Made by a program: the position numbers and the translations under genes. DNA of 64,000 nt from JACPRL01 sp035573715 (GTDB lineage: Bacteria > Acidobacteriota > Terriglobia > Acidiferrales > 2-02-FULL-67-57): NCBI GenBank assembly GCA_035573715.1, contig DATLZZ010000011.1:1-64000 (forward strand), written 5' to 3'. Numbering within the stretch: position 1 is the first letter of the stretch; every line of letters begins with the position of its first letter. The notes below the pieces were generated by a model. The model saw only the letters and a program-made list of their open reading frames with translations. It was not told the origin of the DNA and made no database searches. Shown here in pieces: positions 50,784 to 59,617 of this stretch.

Positions 50784-52781
50784 TTAGCGGGCCGGCAGGC
50801 TCAAACGGCGGACGAGGTCGCGGAAGCGCGGGTCGTCGTGCAGCGGGTCGAAGGTCGGCTCGATTTGGAGATAGACCAAGTAGTCGGAGCGCTCCTCATA
50901 GGCCTTCTCCAGCCAGCCGAAGGCCTGGTCCTTGTCCCCGAGGCCGGTGTAGACGCCGGCAAAGTAGACAGCCGGGACGTGGCGCGTCCGCGCCTGTGCT
51001 CGCAATCGGTTCAACAACTCCCCGGCCTCGGCTTTGTGGCCGGCGCGGGCGCGCGCATAGGCCAGCGCCGCCAGCGCCAGCGGGCTGTGGCCGGAGGTCT
51101 CGAGAGCCCGTTCAAACTCAACGATGGCCTCTTCCGGGCGGTTCACCTGCGAGTAGGCCAGCCCCAGGTACAGGTGCCCGAGGAAAAAGTTAGGCGCCAT
51201 CTCGATGCTGTCCCGGAATTCCCGGATGGCGCGCTCGAAGTCGTGCTGGTAGTAATAATGCCGCCCCACCGAGACTTGAATCACCAAGGACAGCGGATCG
51301 AGCTCCTGGGCGCGCTGAATCTGCGCGTAGGCCGGGTCGGGGCGTTGCGTTGCCCACAGCAGCTCGGCGTACCACTGGTGGGCGCTGGCGTAGTTGCTGT
51401 TGAGCTCCAGCGCCCGCTGAAACTCCTTTTCCGCCGTCTTCCAATCCCACTCGTAGGCGAACTCGACCTGGGCCAGCGCCGCGTGGGCTTCGGCGAGATT
51501 CGGGTCGATCTCCAACGCCCGCCGGGCGGCCGCCTGCGCCCGGGGCCCCGCGTCGCGGGGCAGGGCCGCGTTGTACGGAGCCGCCGCCAGCAGGGTGTAG
51601 GCCTCGGCCATCGCCGCGTGCGCCAGGGCGTAGTTGGGATCGGCCTCGATCGCCCTTTCATAAAACTCAATGCTCTTCAGGAGGTCGGCGGAGGTGGTTC
51701 GGTGGTTCCAATAGTAACGCCCCTTCCAGTAGGCGTCCTGGGCGTCGGGGTTGACCTTGGGGCGCTCGGCTGGCAGCAGCACGCCGATCACCGACTCCAC
51801 CACGCGCCGCGTCACCTCCCGCTGGATGGCCAGCACGTCTTCCAGCTTCTCCTCGTAACTCTCCGCCCACAGGTGGGTCTCATCTTCTACCTGGATGAGC
51901 TGCGCGGTGATCACCACTGAGCTCCCCGCCTTGCGGCAACTGCCTTCCAGAACGTACTGCACCTTGAGCAGGCGACCCGTCTCCGTGATTGACTTCCCCT
52001 TTACCTGCAGCGCGGTGGCGCGAGCAAAAACGCCCAGCCGATCGGGCCGGGCACGACCCAGTTGCGTCGTAATCTCCTCGGTCACGCCCTGGCAGAAGTA
52101 TTCTTGTTCCGGCTCAGCGCTGAGGTTGTCGAAGGGAACCACCACGAGCATTACCTTGCCGGCCGGAGAGGAGATCCACGGGCGAAGCTGGGGCCAGCGC
52201 CACACCAGGTAGGCGGCCACGCCTAGAGCAAGGACGACGGCGATGGCCACGCTGGCTCTCAGCCACAATCGTCTCGCCCGCGCCTCCGGCGGTGTCGGCC
52301 TGCGCGACGGCAGCCTCACCTTCACCGAGAGGATGGCGTTGTCGGAAGAGGAAGCCTCGGCCTGCGACGATTTGGGCAGCGGGGCCGCCAGAGGCGGCGC
52401 TGCTGTTTGCGCGGGTCGAGCCGGTGGCGCCGGCTCAACCTCCAGGCCGAGGCGCTCGACCGGGGCGATGAAGCGGTAGCCGATCTTGGGCAGCGTCTCG
52501 ACGTAGCGCGGCGCCTCGGCGTCGTCGCCCAGCGCGTCCCGGACCTGCTTGATGCAGTGGTTGAGGCCCTGCTCGAAATCCACGTTGACGTCGTCGCCCC
52601 AGATTTCCTTCTGCAATTCTTCCCGGGTCACCGGAAGGCGCGGGCGGCTGGCGAGAAAGGCGAGCGCCTTGAAGGGCTGAGGCTGGAGCCGAACCAGCAC
52701 GCCGCTGCGGCGCAGTTCGCCGCTTCTCCGGTCGAGCTCAAACACACCAAAGCGCAACACAGAGTATTCGTTATCCGGCAC
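50784..52781 (-). CDS. Winged-helix (OmpR/CadC-type) regulator with TPR repeats
   Basis: 665 residues. Residues 8-105 form the OmpR-type DNA-binding domain (LRFGVFELDRRSGELRRSG, LTREELQ-like VTREELQKEIWGDDVNVDFEQGLNHCIKQVRDALGD, YVETLPKIGYRF). One membrane helix (about 175-195, ASVAIAVVLALGVAAYLVW) is followed by a FlgO/adenylate-cyclase-associated segment (VVPFDNLSAEPEQEYFCQGVTEEITTQLGR) and about eight TPR units (YALAHAAMAEAYTLL, NLAEAHAALAQVEFAYEW and others). This ToxR-like layout senses envelope or protein signals directly; it is common in Acidobacteriota. Targets unknown. Confidence 0.92.
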   Translation of the reverse strand: MPDNEYSVLRFGVFELDRRSGELRRSGVLVRLQPQPFKALAFLASRPRLPVTREELQKEIWGDDVNVDFEQGLNHCIKQVRDALGDDAEAPRYVETLPKIGYRFIAPVERLGLEVEPAPPARPAQTAAPPLAAPLPKSSQAEASSSDNAILSVKVRLPSRRPTPPEARARRLWLRASVAIAVVLALGVAAYLVWRWPQLRPWISSPAGKVMLVVVPFDNLSAEPEQEYFCQGVTEEITTQLGRARPDRLGVFARATALQVKGKSITETGRLLKVQYVLEGSCRKAGSSVVITAQLIQVEDETHLWAESYEEKLEDVLAIQREVTRRVVESVIGVLLPAERPKVNPDAQDAYWKGRYYWNHRTTSADLLKSIEFYERAIEADPNYALAHAAMAEAYTLLAAAPYNAALPRDAGPRAQAAARRALEIDPNLAEAHAALAQVEFAYEWDWKTAEKEFQRALELNSNYASAHQWYAELLWATQRPDPAYAQIQRAQELDPLSLVIQVSVGRHYYYQHDFERAIREFRDSIEMAPNFFLGHLYLGLAYSQVNRPEEAIVEFERALETSGHSPLALAALAYARARAGHKAEAGELLNRLRAQARTRHVPAVYFAGVYTGLGDKDQAFGWLEKAYEERSDYLVYLQIEPTFDPLHDDPRFRDLVRRLSLPAR

Positions 52782-53166
52782 CGTCAGGGCGCTCCAGGAC
52801 CGACTCCCAGGGTGTGTCGATTATACGCCGGGGGCGCAAGCCGCATCCATAGCCTGTCCCAACTGCTTGACAGCCAAGAGAATGGGGTCTCAGCCCCAAT
52901 TCAGGTTCTTCTCATCTTCCGTCCATTGTCGAACCGAGCCGCCCGGCGTAGGGTGGCGCGCGTAGCAAGCGGAGGGCTCCGATGGGTCGGGGAACCAATT
53001 CACAGGCTGTGGCGATGAGAGTGAGACACCGAACCGTGGGTTGCCCGCGCTTGTTGGCGGGGGTGGCAGGTCGGCGCGGCGGCGGGAGCGGCCGGCTGAG
53101 CGGGCTCGGCAACAAACCGGCGGGCCCGCTTACTCCGTTCGGGCTGCCGCCAGGAGAGGGTGAAGT
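52782..53166. other. Intergenic region between the regulator and the STAS gene
   Basis: Divergent promoter region of 385 bases. It holds a REP-like palindrome TGGGG-N6-CCCCA at 52883-52898 and a TTGACA at 52867-52872 without a good -10. No gene supported; a 62-codon frame from 52982 lacks protein character. Confidence 0.45.
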
Positions 53167-53580
53167 ATGAGCACCAAAGAAGTGTGGGCGGGAATGTGCG
53201 CGGCGTTGGGGCGGGGGCGCGGGGCTGGGCTGGACGACTGGAAACGCAAGCTGGCGGTGCGAGTCGAACAGCGTCCGGCGGCGACCATCCTCCATGTCGA
53301 GGGCGAGCTGAAGCACGAGTACGCGCCAGCCGTGAACCGGTCTCTGGAGCAGTTGTGGCGGGCTCGCCCGCGGCGGGTGGTGGTCAACCTCGAAAACTGT
53401 ACCTTCATGGATACGTCGGGAGTAGCCACGCTGCTCGGCGTCAAGCAGCAAGCCGAAGAGCGCGGCGCCAGCCTGGTTCTGGTCGCTCTTCACCCGCAGG
53501 TGCGCAACGTGCTGGAGCTGTCTCGGGTCATCACTCGCTTCGAGACCTGCGCCACGCTGGAGGACGCGCTGGCGAAGTAA
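53167..53580 (+). CDS. STAS-domain anti-sigma-factor antagonist
   Basis: 137 residues. The STAS fold runs from residue 38 (AATILHVEGELKHEYAPAVNRSLEQLW) to the end. The phosphorylatable serine lies in FMDTSGVATLLGVKQ, the usual SpoIIAA site. An N-terminal tail of about 30 residues is extra. GGAGAGG lies upstream of ATG 53167. It presumably binds an anti-sigma kinase elsewhere in the genome. Followed 29 bases later by the Sel1-repeat gene, perhaps co-transcribed. Confidence 0.88.
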   Translation: MSTKEVWAGMCAALGRGRGAGLDDWKRKLAVRVEQRPAATILHVEGELKHEYAPAVNRSLEQLWRARPRRVVVNLENCTFMDTSGVATLLGVKQQAEERGASLVLVALHPQVRNVLELSRVITRFETCATLEDALAK

Positions 53581-53609
53581 GGGAGCCGGACGCGGGAATG
53601 GAGGACGCT

Positions 53610-56069
53610 ATGTTCATCGCCGGAAAGAAAGCAGGTTCGACTCACGTGATGCTTCTGGTCGCGCTCCTGTTCGGAGCCTTGGCGGCGACGGTTCGAGCCG
53701 ACACTCAGGCGGGGGTGGAGGCCTTCCTTAAGAAGGACTACGCCACAGCGCTGAAAGAACTGCGACCCGCAGCCGAGCGCGGGGATGAAAGGGCGCAGTA
53801 CTACCTCGGCCTCCTCTACCGGACCGGCCAGTTGGGCCTTGCGAACTCCTACAAAGGCGCCGCTACCTGGTTCCTGGCGGCCGCCGATCAGGGTTACCCG
53901 CAAGCGCAGTACGAGCTGGCACGGATGTGCGAGATGATTCCGGGGACGGATCCCGGCTCCGGCTTCGATGCCGAGCGGGGGCGTTTCTGCGCCACCGAAC
54001 CTCGCACCTTGTACCTGTGGGCGGCGGGGCAAGGGTTGGCGGCGGCTCAACTGCGACTGGGCCAGATGGCTCCAAGCTCGGAGGAAGCCCTCAAGTGGTT
54101 TCGCTTGGCCGCAGAACAGAAGAACAACGAGGCACAGTTCCGCCTTGGGGTGATCTACCTCCACGGCCTCGGCGTGCGTCGCGACCGCAAACAAGCTCTC
54201 GAATGGTTCCGCCAGGCGGCGGGCAACGGTAGTCGCGAAGCCGAAACCTACCTGGCGGCACAAGAGGGGGATGCGGAGGCACAGTCCAAGCTGGGCGAGC
54301 TCTACTTTGACGGTGTGGACTTCCCCCAAGATACAGTCGAAGCGGCGAAGTGGCACCGCCGGGCTGCCGAGCAAGGGGTCAAGGATTCGCAGGCCTGGCT
54401 GGGCCTGGCCTATTCGGAGGGCCTGGGCATGCGCCAGGACGACAAGGAAGCCATTGGCTGGATGGCCAAAGCCGCCGCCCAGGGGGATAGTGACGCCAAG
54501 CAACTTCTGGCGGCATTCCGGGGGGACGCAACCGCGCAGTTTGCGCTGGCGGAGCTGCTCAAGGAGATCGAAGGCCAAGAGAGGGGGTTCCAAGGAATCA
54601 AGGGGTCGGCCCTACGGTGGTACCAGCGGGCGGCGGAACAGGGACACGCGGAAGCGCAGTTCAATGTAGGTGTAATTTACGAAAAGGGGAGAGGGGTGGC
54701 GCGCGACTACCGCGAAGCTGCCAGGTGGTATCGCCGGGCCGCCGAGCAGAACTATGAACCCGCCCAATTCAACCTGGCGGTTCAGTACGACCAGGGCCGG
54801 GGCGTCCCGCAGGACTACGCGCAAGCGCTCCAGTGGTATCTGCGGGCGGCGGAACTGGAGCACGCGGAAGCCCGATTCAACCTTGGGGTTCTTTACGACA
54901 AGGGCATTGGAGTGGCCCCCAACCGCGAGGAAGCGGTGAGGTGGTACCGGCTGGCCGCCCAGCAGAACCATCCCGGCGCCTCGTTCAATCTGGCCGTTCT
55001 CTGCGAAGCCGGCGCCTGCGGCTCGCCAGAGGAGTCCCAATCCGAAGCCTTGCGCTGGTACGAAGCGGCGGCGGAGAAGGGCGTGGCCGAGGCGCAATTC
55101 AACCTGGGCGTGGTCTATGACAAAGGCCGGGGCGCACAGCGAGACGTTGACAAAGCCGCCGAGTGGTACGCAAAGGCGGCAGAGCACGGCCTGGCGGCGG
55201 CCGCGTTCAACCTGGGTGTCCTCTACGCCGAAGCGCGGGATAAGGAGCGCGACCTCGCCCAGGCCAGAAGGTTGTATCTGGCGGCGGCGTCAGCGGGGTT
55301 GCCGGAAGCGCAATTCAATCTGGCGCTCCTCTATCGCCACGGGGGCGGCGGATGGCAAGACAGCAAGGAAGCGACGCGCTGGCTCCAAGCCGCCGCCCAG
55401 AACGGCCATGCGGAAGCACAGATCCTCCTGGGCGACGAGAAGGGAAATCCCCAGGCTCGACTGCGGCTGGCTCGGCGCTTCCTCAGTCAGCGCGGAGTTC
55501 CGTACGACGAGGAGGAAGCCGAGAGATGGATCCGGCCGGCCGCCGAGCAGGGCTTGTCGGACGCTCAGTTCGAACTGGGAAGGATACTCAGCCGCAGCAA
55601 CAAAGAAGAGGCGGTGAAGTGGTATAAGCGGGCGGCCGAGCAGGACCACGCGGAAGCTGCGCTTGCCCTGGGCTGGATTCACGTGAGTTCCTTCAACGTT
55701 ACGGACCAAAACCGGGAGGAAGCCCGGAAGTGGTATCGGCGCGCAGCTGAGCTGGGGTCGGCCGAGGCCTCGCGTAGGCTGGCGCAAATCTACGAAACCG
55801 GCGAGGGCGTGCCGGAGGCCCTGGAGGAGGCGGCCAAATGGTATCGGTTGTCGGCAGAGCAAGGAAACACCCGGGCTCAATACAAGCTGGGTGAGTTCTA
55901 CGCCGAAGGCAAAGGCGTGCCACAGGATCTTATTCAGGCCTACGTTTGGTTCACCTTGGCGGCGTCCGACGAGGCGCGAAGGGCCCTGCGGCGCAAGATG
56001 ACGCCGGCCCAAGTGGCAGAAGCGCACACGCGGGCAATAAACCGGAGGCCGAAGCAGGAGCCACAATGA
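53610..56069 (+). CDS. Large exported Sel1-repeat protein
   Basis: 819 residues. Start ATG 53610 with GGAGG 5 bases upstream (an ATG at 53598 is also possible). Signal peptide near HVMLLVALLFGALAATVRAD. Then nearly uninterrupted Sel1-like repeats of 36-37 residues, roughly nineteen, with the pattern EA(V/L)(K/R)W(Y/F)RxAAEQ...AQFNLGVxYxxGxGVxxD. Such solenoids bind partner proteins in signalling or envelope assembly. Close to the STAS gene. The protein ends with the Sel1 cap YVWFTLAASDEARRALRRKM. Confidence 0.93.
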   Translation: MFIAGKKAGSTHVMLLVALLFGALAATVRADTQAGVEAFLKKDYATALKELRPAAERGDERAQYYLGLLYRTGQLGLANSYKGAATWFLAAADQGYPQAQYELARMCEMIPGTDPGSGFDAERGRFCATEPRTLYLWAAGQGLAAAQLRLGQMAPSSEEALKWFRLAAEQKNNEAQFRLGVIYLHGLGVRRDRKQALEWFRQAAGNGSREAETYLAAQEGDAEAQSKLGELYFDGVDFPQDTVEAAKWHRRAAEQGVKDSQAWLGLAYSEGLGMRQDDKEAIGWMAKAAAQGDSDAKQLLAAFRGDATAQFALAELLKEIEGQERGFQGIKGSALRWYQRAAEQGHAEAQFNVGVIYEKGRGVARDYREAARWYRRAAEQNYEPAQFNLAVQYDQGRGVPQDYAQALQWYLRAAELEHAEARFNLGVLYDKGIGVAPNREEAVRWYRLAAQQNHPGASFNLAVLCEAGACGSPEESQSEALRWYEAAAEKGVAEAQFNLGVVYDKGRGAQRDVDKAAEWYAKAAEHGLAAAAFNLGVLYAEARDKERDLAQARRLYLAAASAGLPEAQFNLALLYRHGGGGWQDSKEATRWLQAAAQNGHAEAQILLGDEKGNPQARLRLARRFLSQRGVPYDEEEAERWIRPAAEQGLSDAQFELGRILSRSNKEEAVKWYKRAAEQDHAEAALALGWIHVSSFNVTDQNREEARKWYRRAAELGSAEASRRLAQIYETGEGVPEALEEAAKWYRLSAEQGNTRAQYKLGEFYAEGKGVPQDLIQAYVWFTLAASDEARRALRRKMTPAQVAEAHTRAINRRPKQEPQ

Positions 56070-56293
56070 AGACGAGACTCCAGTTGAACGACGAGGCTCT
56101 CAGCGTGTCCCTGGTGGATGACGGACTGATCACCCGAGCCGCAACCGACCTCGCCCACGAGGAAATCCGCGAAAAGGGTGGAGAATGGTTACCTGTTGAG
56201 CGCTTCCCCGGCCGAGTTGCAAACGGCGCTGGCCCCGCACGTCAGCGACCACAAGCTCCATCTCGACCTGGGGAGTTCCGCCGCCCGAAGTAA
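56066..56293 (+). CDS. Small hypothetical protein, possibly frameshifted
   Basis: 75 residues from ATG 56066, overlapping the Sel1 stop (ATGA) with GGAG upstream. The first 46 residues (MKTRLQLNDEALSVSLVDDG, then LITRAATDLAHEEIREKGGEW) look protein-like; the remainder becomes Arg/Pro-rich. A neighbouring frame near 56180 reads ENGYLLSASPAELQTALAPH and on to KLHLDLG, a better continuation, suggesting a frameshift near 56178. Function unknown. Confidence 0.45.
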   Translation: MKTRLQLNDEALSVSLVDDGLITRAATDLAHEEIREKGGEWLPVERFPGRVANGAGPARQRPQAPSRPGEFRRPK

Positions 56294-56365
56294 CCGACGG
56301 CCCGATTGCAGCCGCGGCGGCTCTCTGCTATTCTTGATGTTCCCGCCGGAGAGATTGGAATCCCG

Positions 56366-57652
56366 ATGGCGACTGAGACGAAATCCTGTGTTCGCGAGCT
56401 GGAAGTCGAGATTCCCGCCGACGTGGTGGAGCGCGAAACCGAGCGCGTGACACGCGAATTCGCGCGCGTAGCCCATCTTCCCGGCTTTCGCCCCGGCAAG
56501 GCTCCGGCGCAGCTCATCCGCCGGCGCTTCTGGGACGACATCCGCGGCGAAGTGCTGCACAAGCTGGTGCCGTCGTACTTGCAAAGTGCCTTCCGCGAGA
56601 AAAACCTGCTGCCGGTGGGCGACCCCAGCATCCGCGACCTCGAGTTTGAGCCGGAAAAGCCGCTGCGCTTCCGCGCCCGCTTCGAAGTGCTGCCGGAGTT
56701 TGAGCTGGGCGAGTACAAGGGGCTGGAGGTCGAGCCCGCTCACATCGAGCTAACCGACGACGACCTGGAGCGGGAGCTCGAAGCCCTGCGCGAGCGCCAC
56801 GCCACGTTCGAGCCGGTCGAAGGCCGCGCCGCCGAAGACGGCGACACCGTCACCGCGCATCTCACCGGGGTCGTGACCGATTCCAAAGATGAGCGCGCGC
56901 CCATCGTGCTCGAAGACGCCGTCATCCACGTCGGCGAGGAGAACACGCTGGAGGCGTTCACCACCGGCGTGCGCGGCGCCCAGGCAGGCGAGGAGCGCCA
57001 CTTCAGCGTCACCTATCCCGCAGACTACCGCGAGGCCAGCCTGGCCGGTCGCACCGTGGCCTTCACGGCGCGAATCAAGAGCCTCAAGCGCAAGAAACTG
57101 CCAGAGCTCAACGACGACTTCGCCCGGCAGGTGGGCAAATTCGCTTCGCTCGATGAGTTGAAGACAAAACTCCGCGAGCGAATGGAAGAGGCGCGCGCGC
57201 AGCGGGAAAAGGAACTGACGCGGCAGCGGCTCATCGAAGCGCTGCTGGCGCGCTACGACTTCCCCGTGCCGGAAGCGCTGGTGGAGCGGCATCTGGACGC
57301 GCGCCTCGACCGCCGGGTGCGCGGGTTGATGGCTCAGGGACTCGACCCGCGCCGGCTGGACATCGACTGGGCCAAGCTGCGCGAGTCCGGCCGCGACGCC
57401 GCCGTCCAGGAGGCCCGCCTGGCGATTCTGCTCGACCGCATTGCCGACGCCGAGAAGATGGAAGTCAGCGAGGAAGAGCTCGATGCCGAACTCGCCCGGA
57501 TGGCCGCGGGCGGCCGCGAATCCCCCCAGGCCCTGCGGGCTCGCTTGACAAAGGAAGACCGGCTGGATAGTATGAAGAGTGCCATCCGCAGTGAGAAGGT
57601 GGTTGAGTTCCTCCTCTCTCATGCCCGGCTCAGGGCGCCAGGCCGGGGTTGA
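56366..57652 (+). CDS. tig: Trigger factor, ribosome-associated chaperone
   Basis: 428 residues. The N-terminal ribosome-binding domain carries the signature GFRPGKAP (residues 42-49). A FKBP-like peptidyl-prolyl isomerase domain follows (DTVTAHLTGVVTDSKDE..., YPADYREASLAGRTVAFTARIKSLKRKKLPELNDDFARQVG), then the helical C-terminal arms. ATG 56366 chosen; in-frame upstream codons have no support. It heads the tig-clpP-clpX-lon protein-quality-control run, a common bacterial order. Confidence 0.97.
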   Translation: MATETKSCVRELEVEIPADVVERETERVTREFARVAHLPGFRPGKAPAQLIRRRFWDDIRGEVLHKLVPSYLQSAFREKNLLPVGDPSIRDLEFEPEKPLRFRARFEVLPEFELGEYKGLEVEPAHIELTDDDLERELEALRERHATFEPVEGRAAEDGDTVTAHLTGVVTDSKDERAPIVLEDAVIHVGEENTLEAFTTGVRGAQAGEERHFSVTYPADYREASLAGRTVAFTARIKSLKRKKLPELNDDFARQVGKFASLDELKTKLRERMEEARAQREKELTRQRLIEALLARYDFPVPEALVERHLDARLDRRVRGLMAQGLDPRRLDIDWAKLRESGRDAAVQEARLAILLDRIADAEKMEVSEEELDAELARMAAGGRESPQALRARLTKEDRLDSMKSAIRSEKVVEFLLSHARLRAPGRG

Positions 57653-57675
57653 CGACAATCCGACTACAATTGCCT

Positions 57676-58299
57676 ATGCCCAGAGACGATTTCAATAGCC
57701 CGCGAAACAGCACGCTGGTCCCGATGGTCATCGAGCAGACCAGCCGGGGCGAGCGCGCCTACGACATCTACTCCCGGCTGCTGCGCGACAACATCATTTT
57801 CATCGGCACGCCCATTGACGACCAGATTGCCAACCTCATCACCGCCCAGCTTCTGTTTCTTGACGCCGAAGACCCCGAGCGCGACATCCAGGTCTACATC
57901 AACTCGCCGGGCGGCGTGATTACCGCGGGGATGGCGATTTACGACACCATGCAGTTTGTGCGGCCGGACGTGGCCACCTACTGCGTCGGCCAGGCGGCCT
58001 CGATTGCGGCGCTGCTGCTGGCGGCCGGGGCCAAGGGCAAGCGCTACGCGCTGCCCAACTCGCGGGTGCTGCTGCACGAGCCGGCGATGAGCGGGCTCTC
58101 CGGCCAGGCCACGGACATTGACATTCACGCCCGGGAGATCCTGCGCATGCGCGCGGTGATCAACGAACTGCTGGCCAAGCACACCGGGCAGCCGCTGGAG
58201 CGGATCCAAAAGGATGTAAACCGCGATTTCATCATGGACGCGAGCGAAGCCAAGGAGTACGGCGTGGTGGATGAAATCATCCACCAGAAACGTCGCTAG
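57676..58299 (+). CDS. clpP: ATP-dependent Clp protease proteolytic subunit
   Basis: 207 residues. Catalytic triad Ser109 (GQAASIAALL), His134 (VLLHEPAMSG) and Asp184 (VNRDFIMDASEA). YINSPGGVITAGMAIYDTMQF is diagnostic. Forms the barrel protease with ClpX, whose gene follows after 58 bases. ATG 57676 gives the usual short propeptide; a TTG at 57649 is an alternative. The normal GQAASMG is here GQAASIA, a small variation next to the nucleophile. Confidence 0.97.
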   Translation: MPRDDFNSPRNSTLVPMVIEQTSRGERAYDIYSRLLRDNIIFIGTPIDDQIANLITAQLLFLDAEDPERDIQVYINSPGGVITAGMAIYDTMQFVRPDVATYCVGQAASIAALLLAAGAKGKRYALPNSRVLLHEPAMSGLSGQATDIDIHAREILRMRAVINELLAKHTGQPLERIQKDVNRDFIMDASEAKEYGVVDEIIHQKRR

Positions 58300-58357
58300 G
58301 GGTGCATGGCTGTACCGACAGGGGTCTTGCGAACATCTAAGCCAGTGAGGAGCTACG

Positions 58358-59617
58358 GTGCGACGCTGGGGGGATGAAAGCTTGCGCTGCTCGTTCTGCC
58401 ACAAGACGCAGTCGGCAGTCGAGCGCCTGATCGCCTCGCCGGGCGAGGCCGGGCGGGCTTACATCTGCAACGAGTGCATCGCCGTCTGCCAGCGCATCCT
58501 GGAGGAAGAGCAGCTCGAGCAACGCGCCCAGAGCGCGCCGCCGGTCAAGCTCCCCAAGCCGGCCGAAATCAAGACCTTCCTCGACCAGTACGTCATCGGC
58601 CAGGAGAAAACCAAGAAGCGCGTGGCGGTGGCGGTCTACAACCACTACAAGCGAATCCACCTGCACAAGAAGACCGACGACGTCGAACTGACCAAATCCA
58701 ACATCCTGCTCATCGGCCCCACCGGCACGGGCAAGACGCTGCTGGCGCAGACACTGGCGCGCATGCTGGACGTGCCCTTTGCCATTGCCGACGCCACCAC
58801 CCTGACCGAAGCCGGCTACGTGGGCGAGGACGTCGAAAACATCATCCTCAAGCTGGTCCAGGCGGCCGGCGGCGAGGTCGCTCGCGCCCAGCAGGGCATC
58901 ATCTACATCGACGAAATCGACAAGATTGCCCGCAAGGACGAAAGCCCCTCCATCACCCGCGACGTTTCCGGCGAGGGGGTGCAGCAGGCGCTGCTGAAAA
59001 TCCTGGAAGGAACCACCGCCAACGTGCCTCCGCAGGGCGGCCGCAAGCACCCGCACCAGGAATTCATCCCGGTGGACACCACCAACATTCTGTTCCTGTG
59101 CGGCGGGGCCTTTGTGGGCCTGGAGAAAATCATCGAGCGGCGCGTGGGGCAGAAATCCCTGGGGTTCATCACTCAGGAGGAGAACGCCACGCCGCGGCCG
59201 CGGCGCGACATCGCCATCCTCGAGCAGGTGCAGCCCGTTGACCTCATCAAGTACGGAATGATTCCCGAATTCGTCGGGCGCCTGCAGGTGGTGGGCGTAC
59301 TGGAAGATTTGGACGTGGCAGCGCTGGTGAGGATTCTGACCGAGCCCAAGAACGCGCTGGTCAAGCAGTACCAGCGGCTGTTCGAGTACGAGGACGTGCA
59401 ACTGCGCTTCGACCCGGCGGCGCTGGAAACCATCGCGCGCCTGGCCCAGGAGCGCAAGGTCGGCGCCCGCGGCCTCCGTATGATTCTGGAGGATTTGATG
59501 CTAGAATTGATGTACCACCTGCCCTCGTCGCGCCGGGCCGGACGCGAATTCCTGGTGACGAAGGAGATGGTGGAGCGCAGCGAAATCGATCTCGATTGGC
59601 TGGAAAAGGCGGGCTAA
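58358..59617 (+). CDS. clpX: Clp protease ATP-binding unfoldase
   Basis: 419 residues. GTG start with AGGAG 6 bases upstream. N-terminal zinc-binding domain with Cys11, Cys14, Cys37 and Cys40; Walker A LIGPTGTGKTLLAQTLAR, Walker B GIIYIDEIDKIARK, sensor region IEFVGR-like IPEFVGRLQVVG and arginine finger VGARGLRMILE. Delivers unfolded substrates to ClpP. Its stop is followed directly by the lon start codon (TAAGTG). Confidence 0.98.
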   Translation: MRRWGDESLRCSFCHKTQSAVERLIASPGEAGRAYICNECIAVCQRILEEEQLEQRAQSAPPVKLPKPAEIKTFLDQYVIGQEKTKKRVAVAVYNHYKRIHLHKKTDDVELTKSNILLIGPTGTGKTLLAQTLARMLDVPFAIADATTLTEAGYVGEDVENIILKLVQAAGGEVARAQQGIIYIDEIDKIARKDESPSITRDVSGEGVQQALLKILEGTTANVPPQGGRKHPHQEFIPVDTTNILFLCGGAFVGLEKIIERRVGQKSLGFITQEENATPRPRRDIAILEQVQPVDLIKYGMIPEFVGRLQVVGVLEDLDVAALVRILTEPKNALVKQYQRLFEYEDVQLRFDPAALETIARLAQERKVGARGLRMILEDLMLELMYHLPSSRRAGREFLVTKEMVERSEIDLDWLEKAG

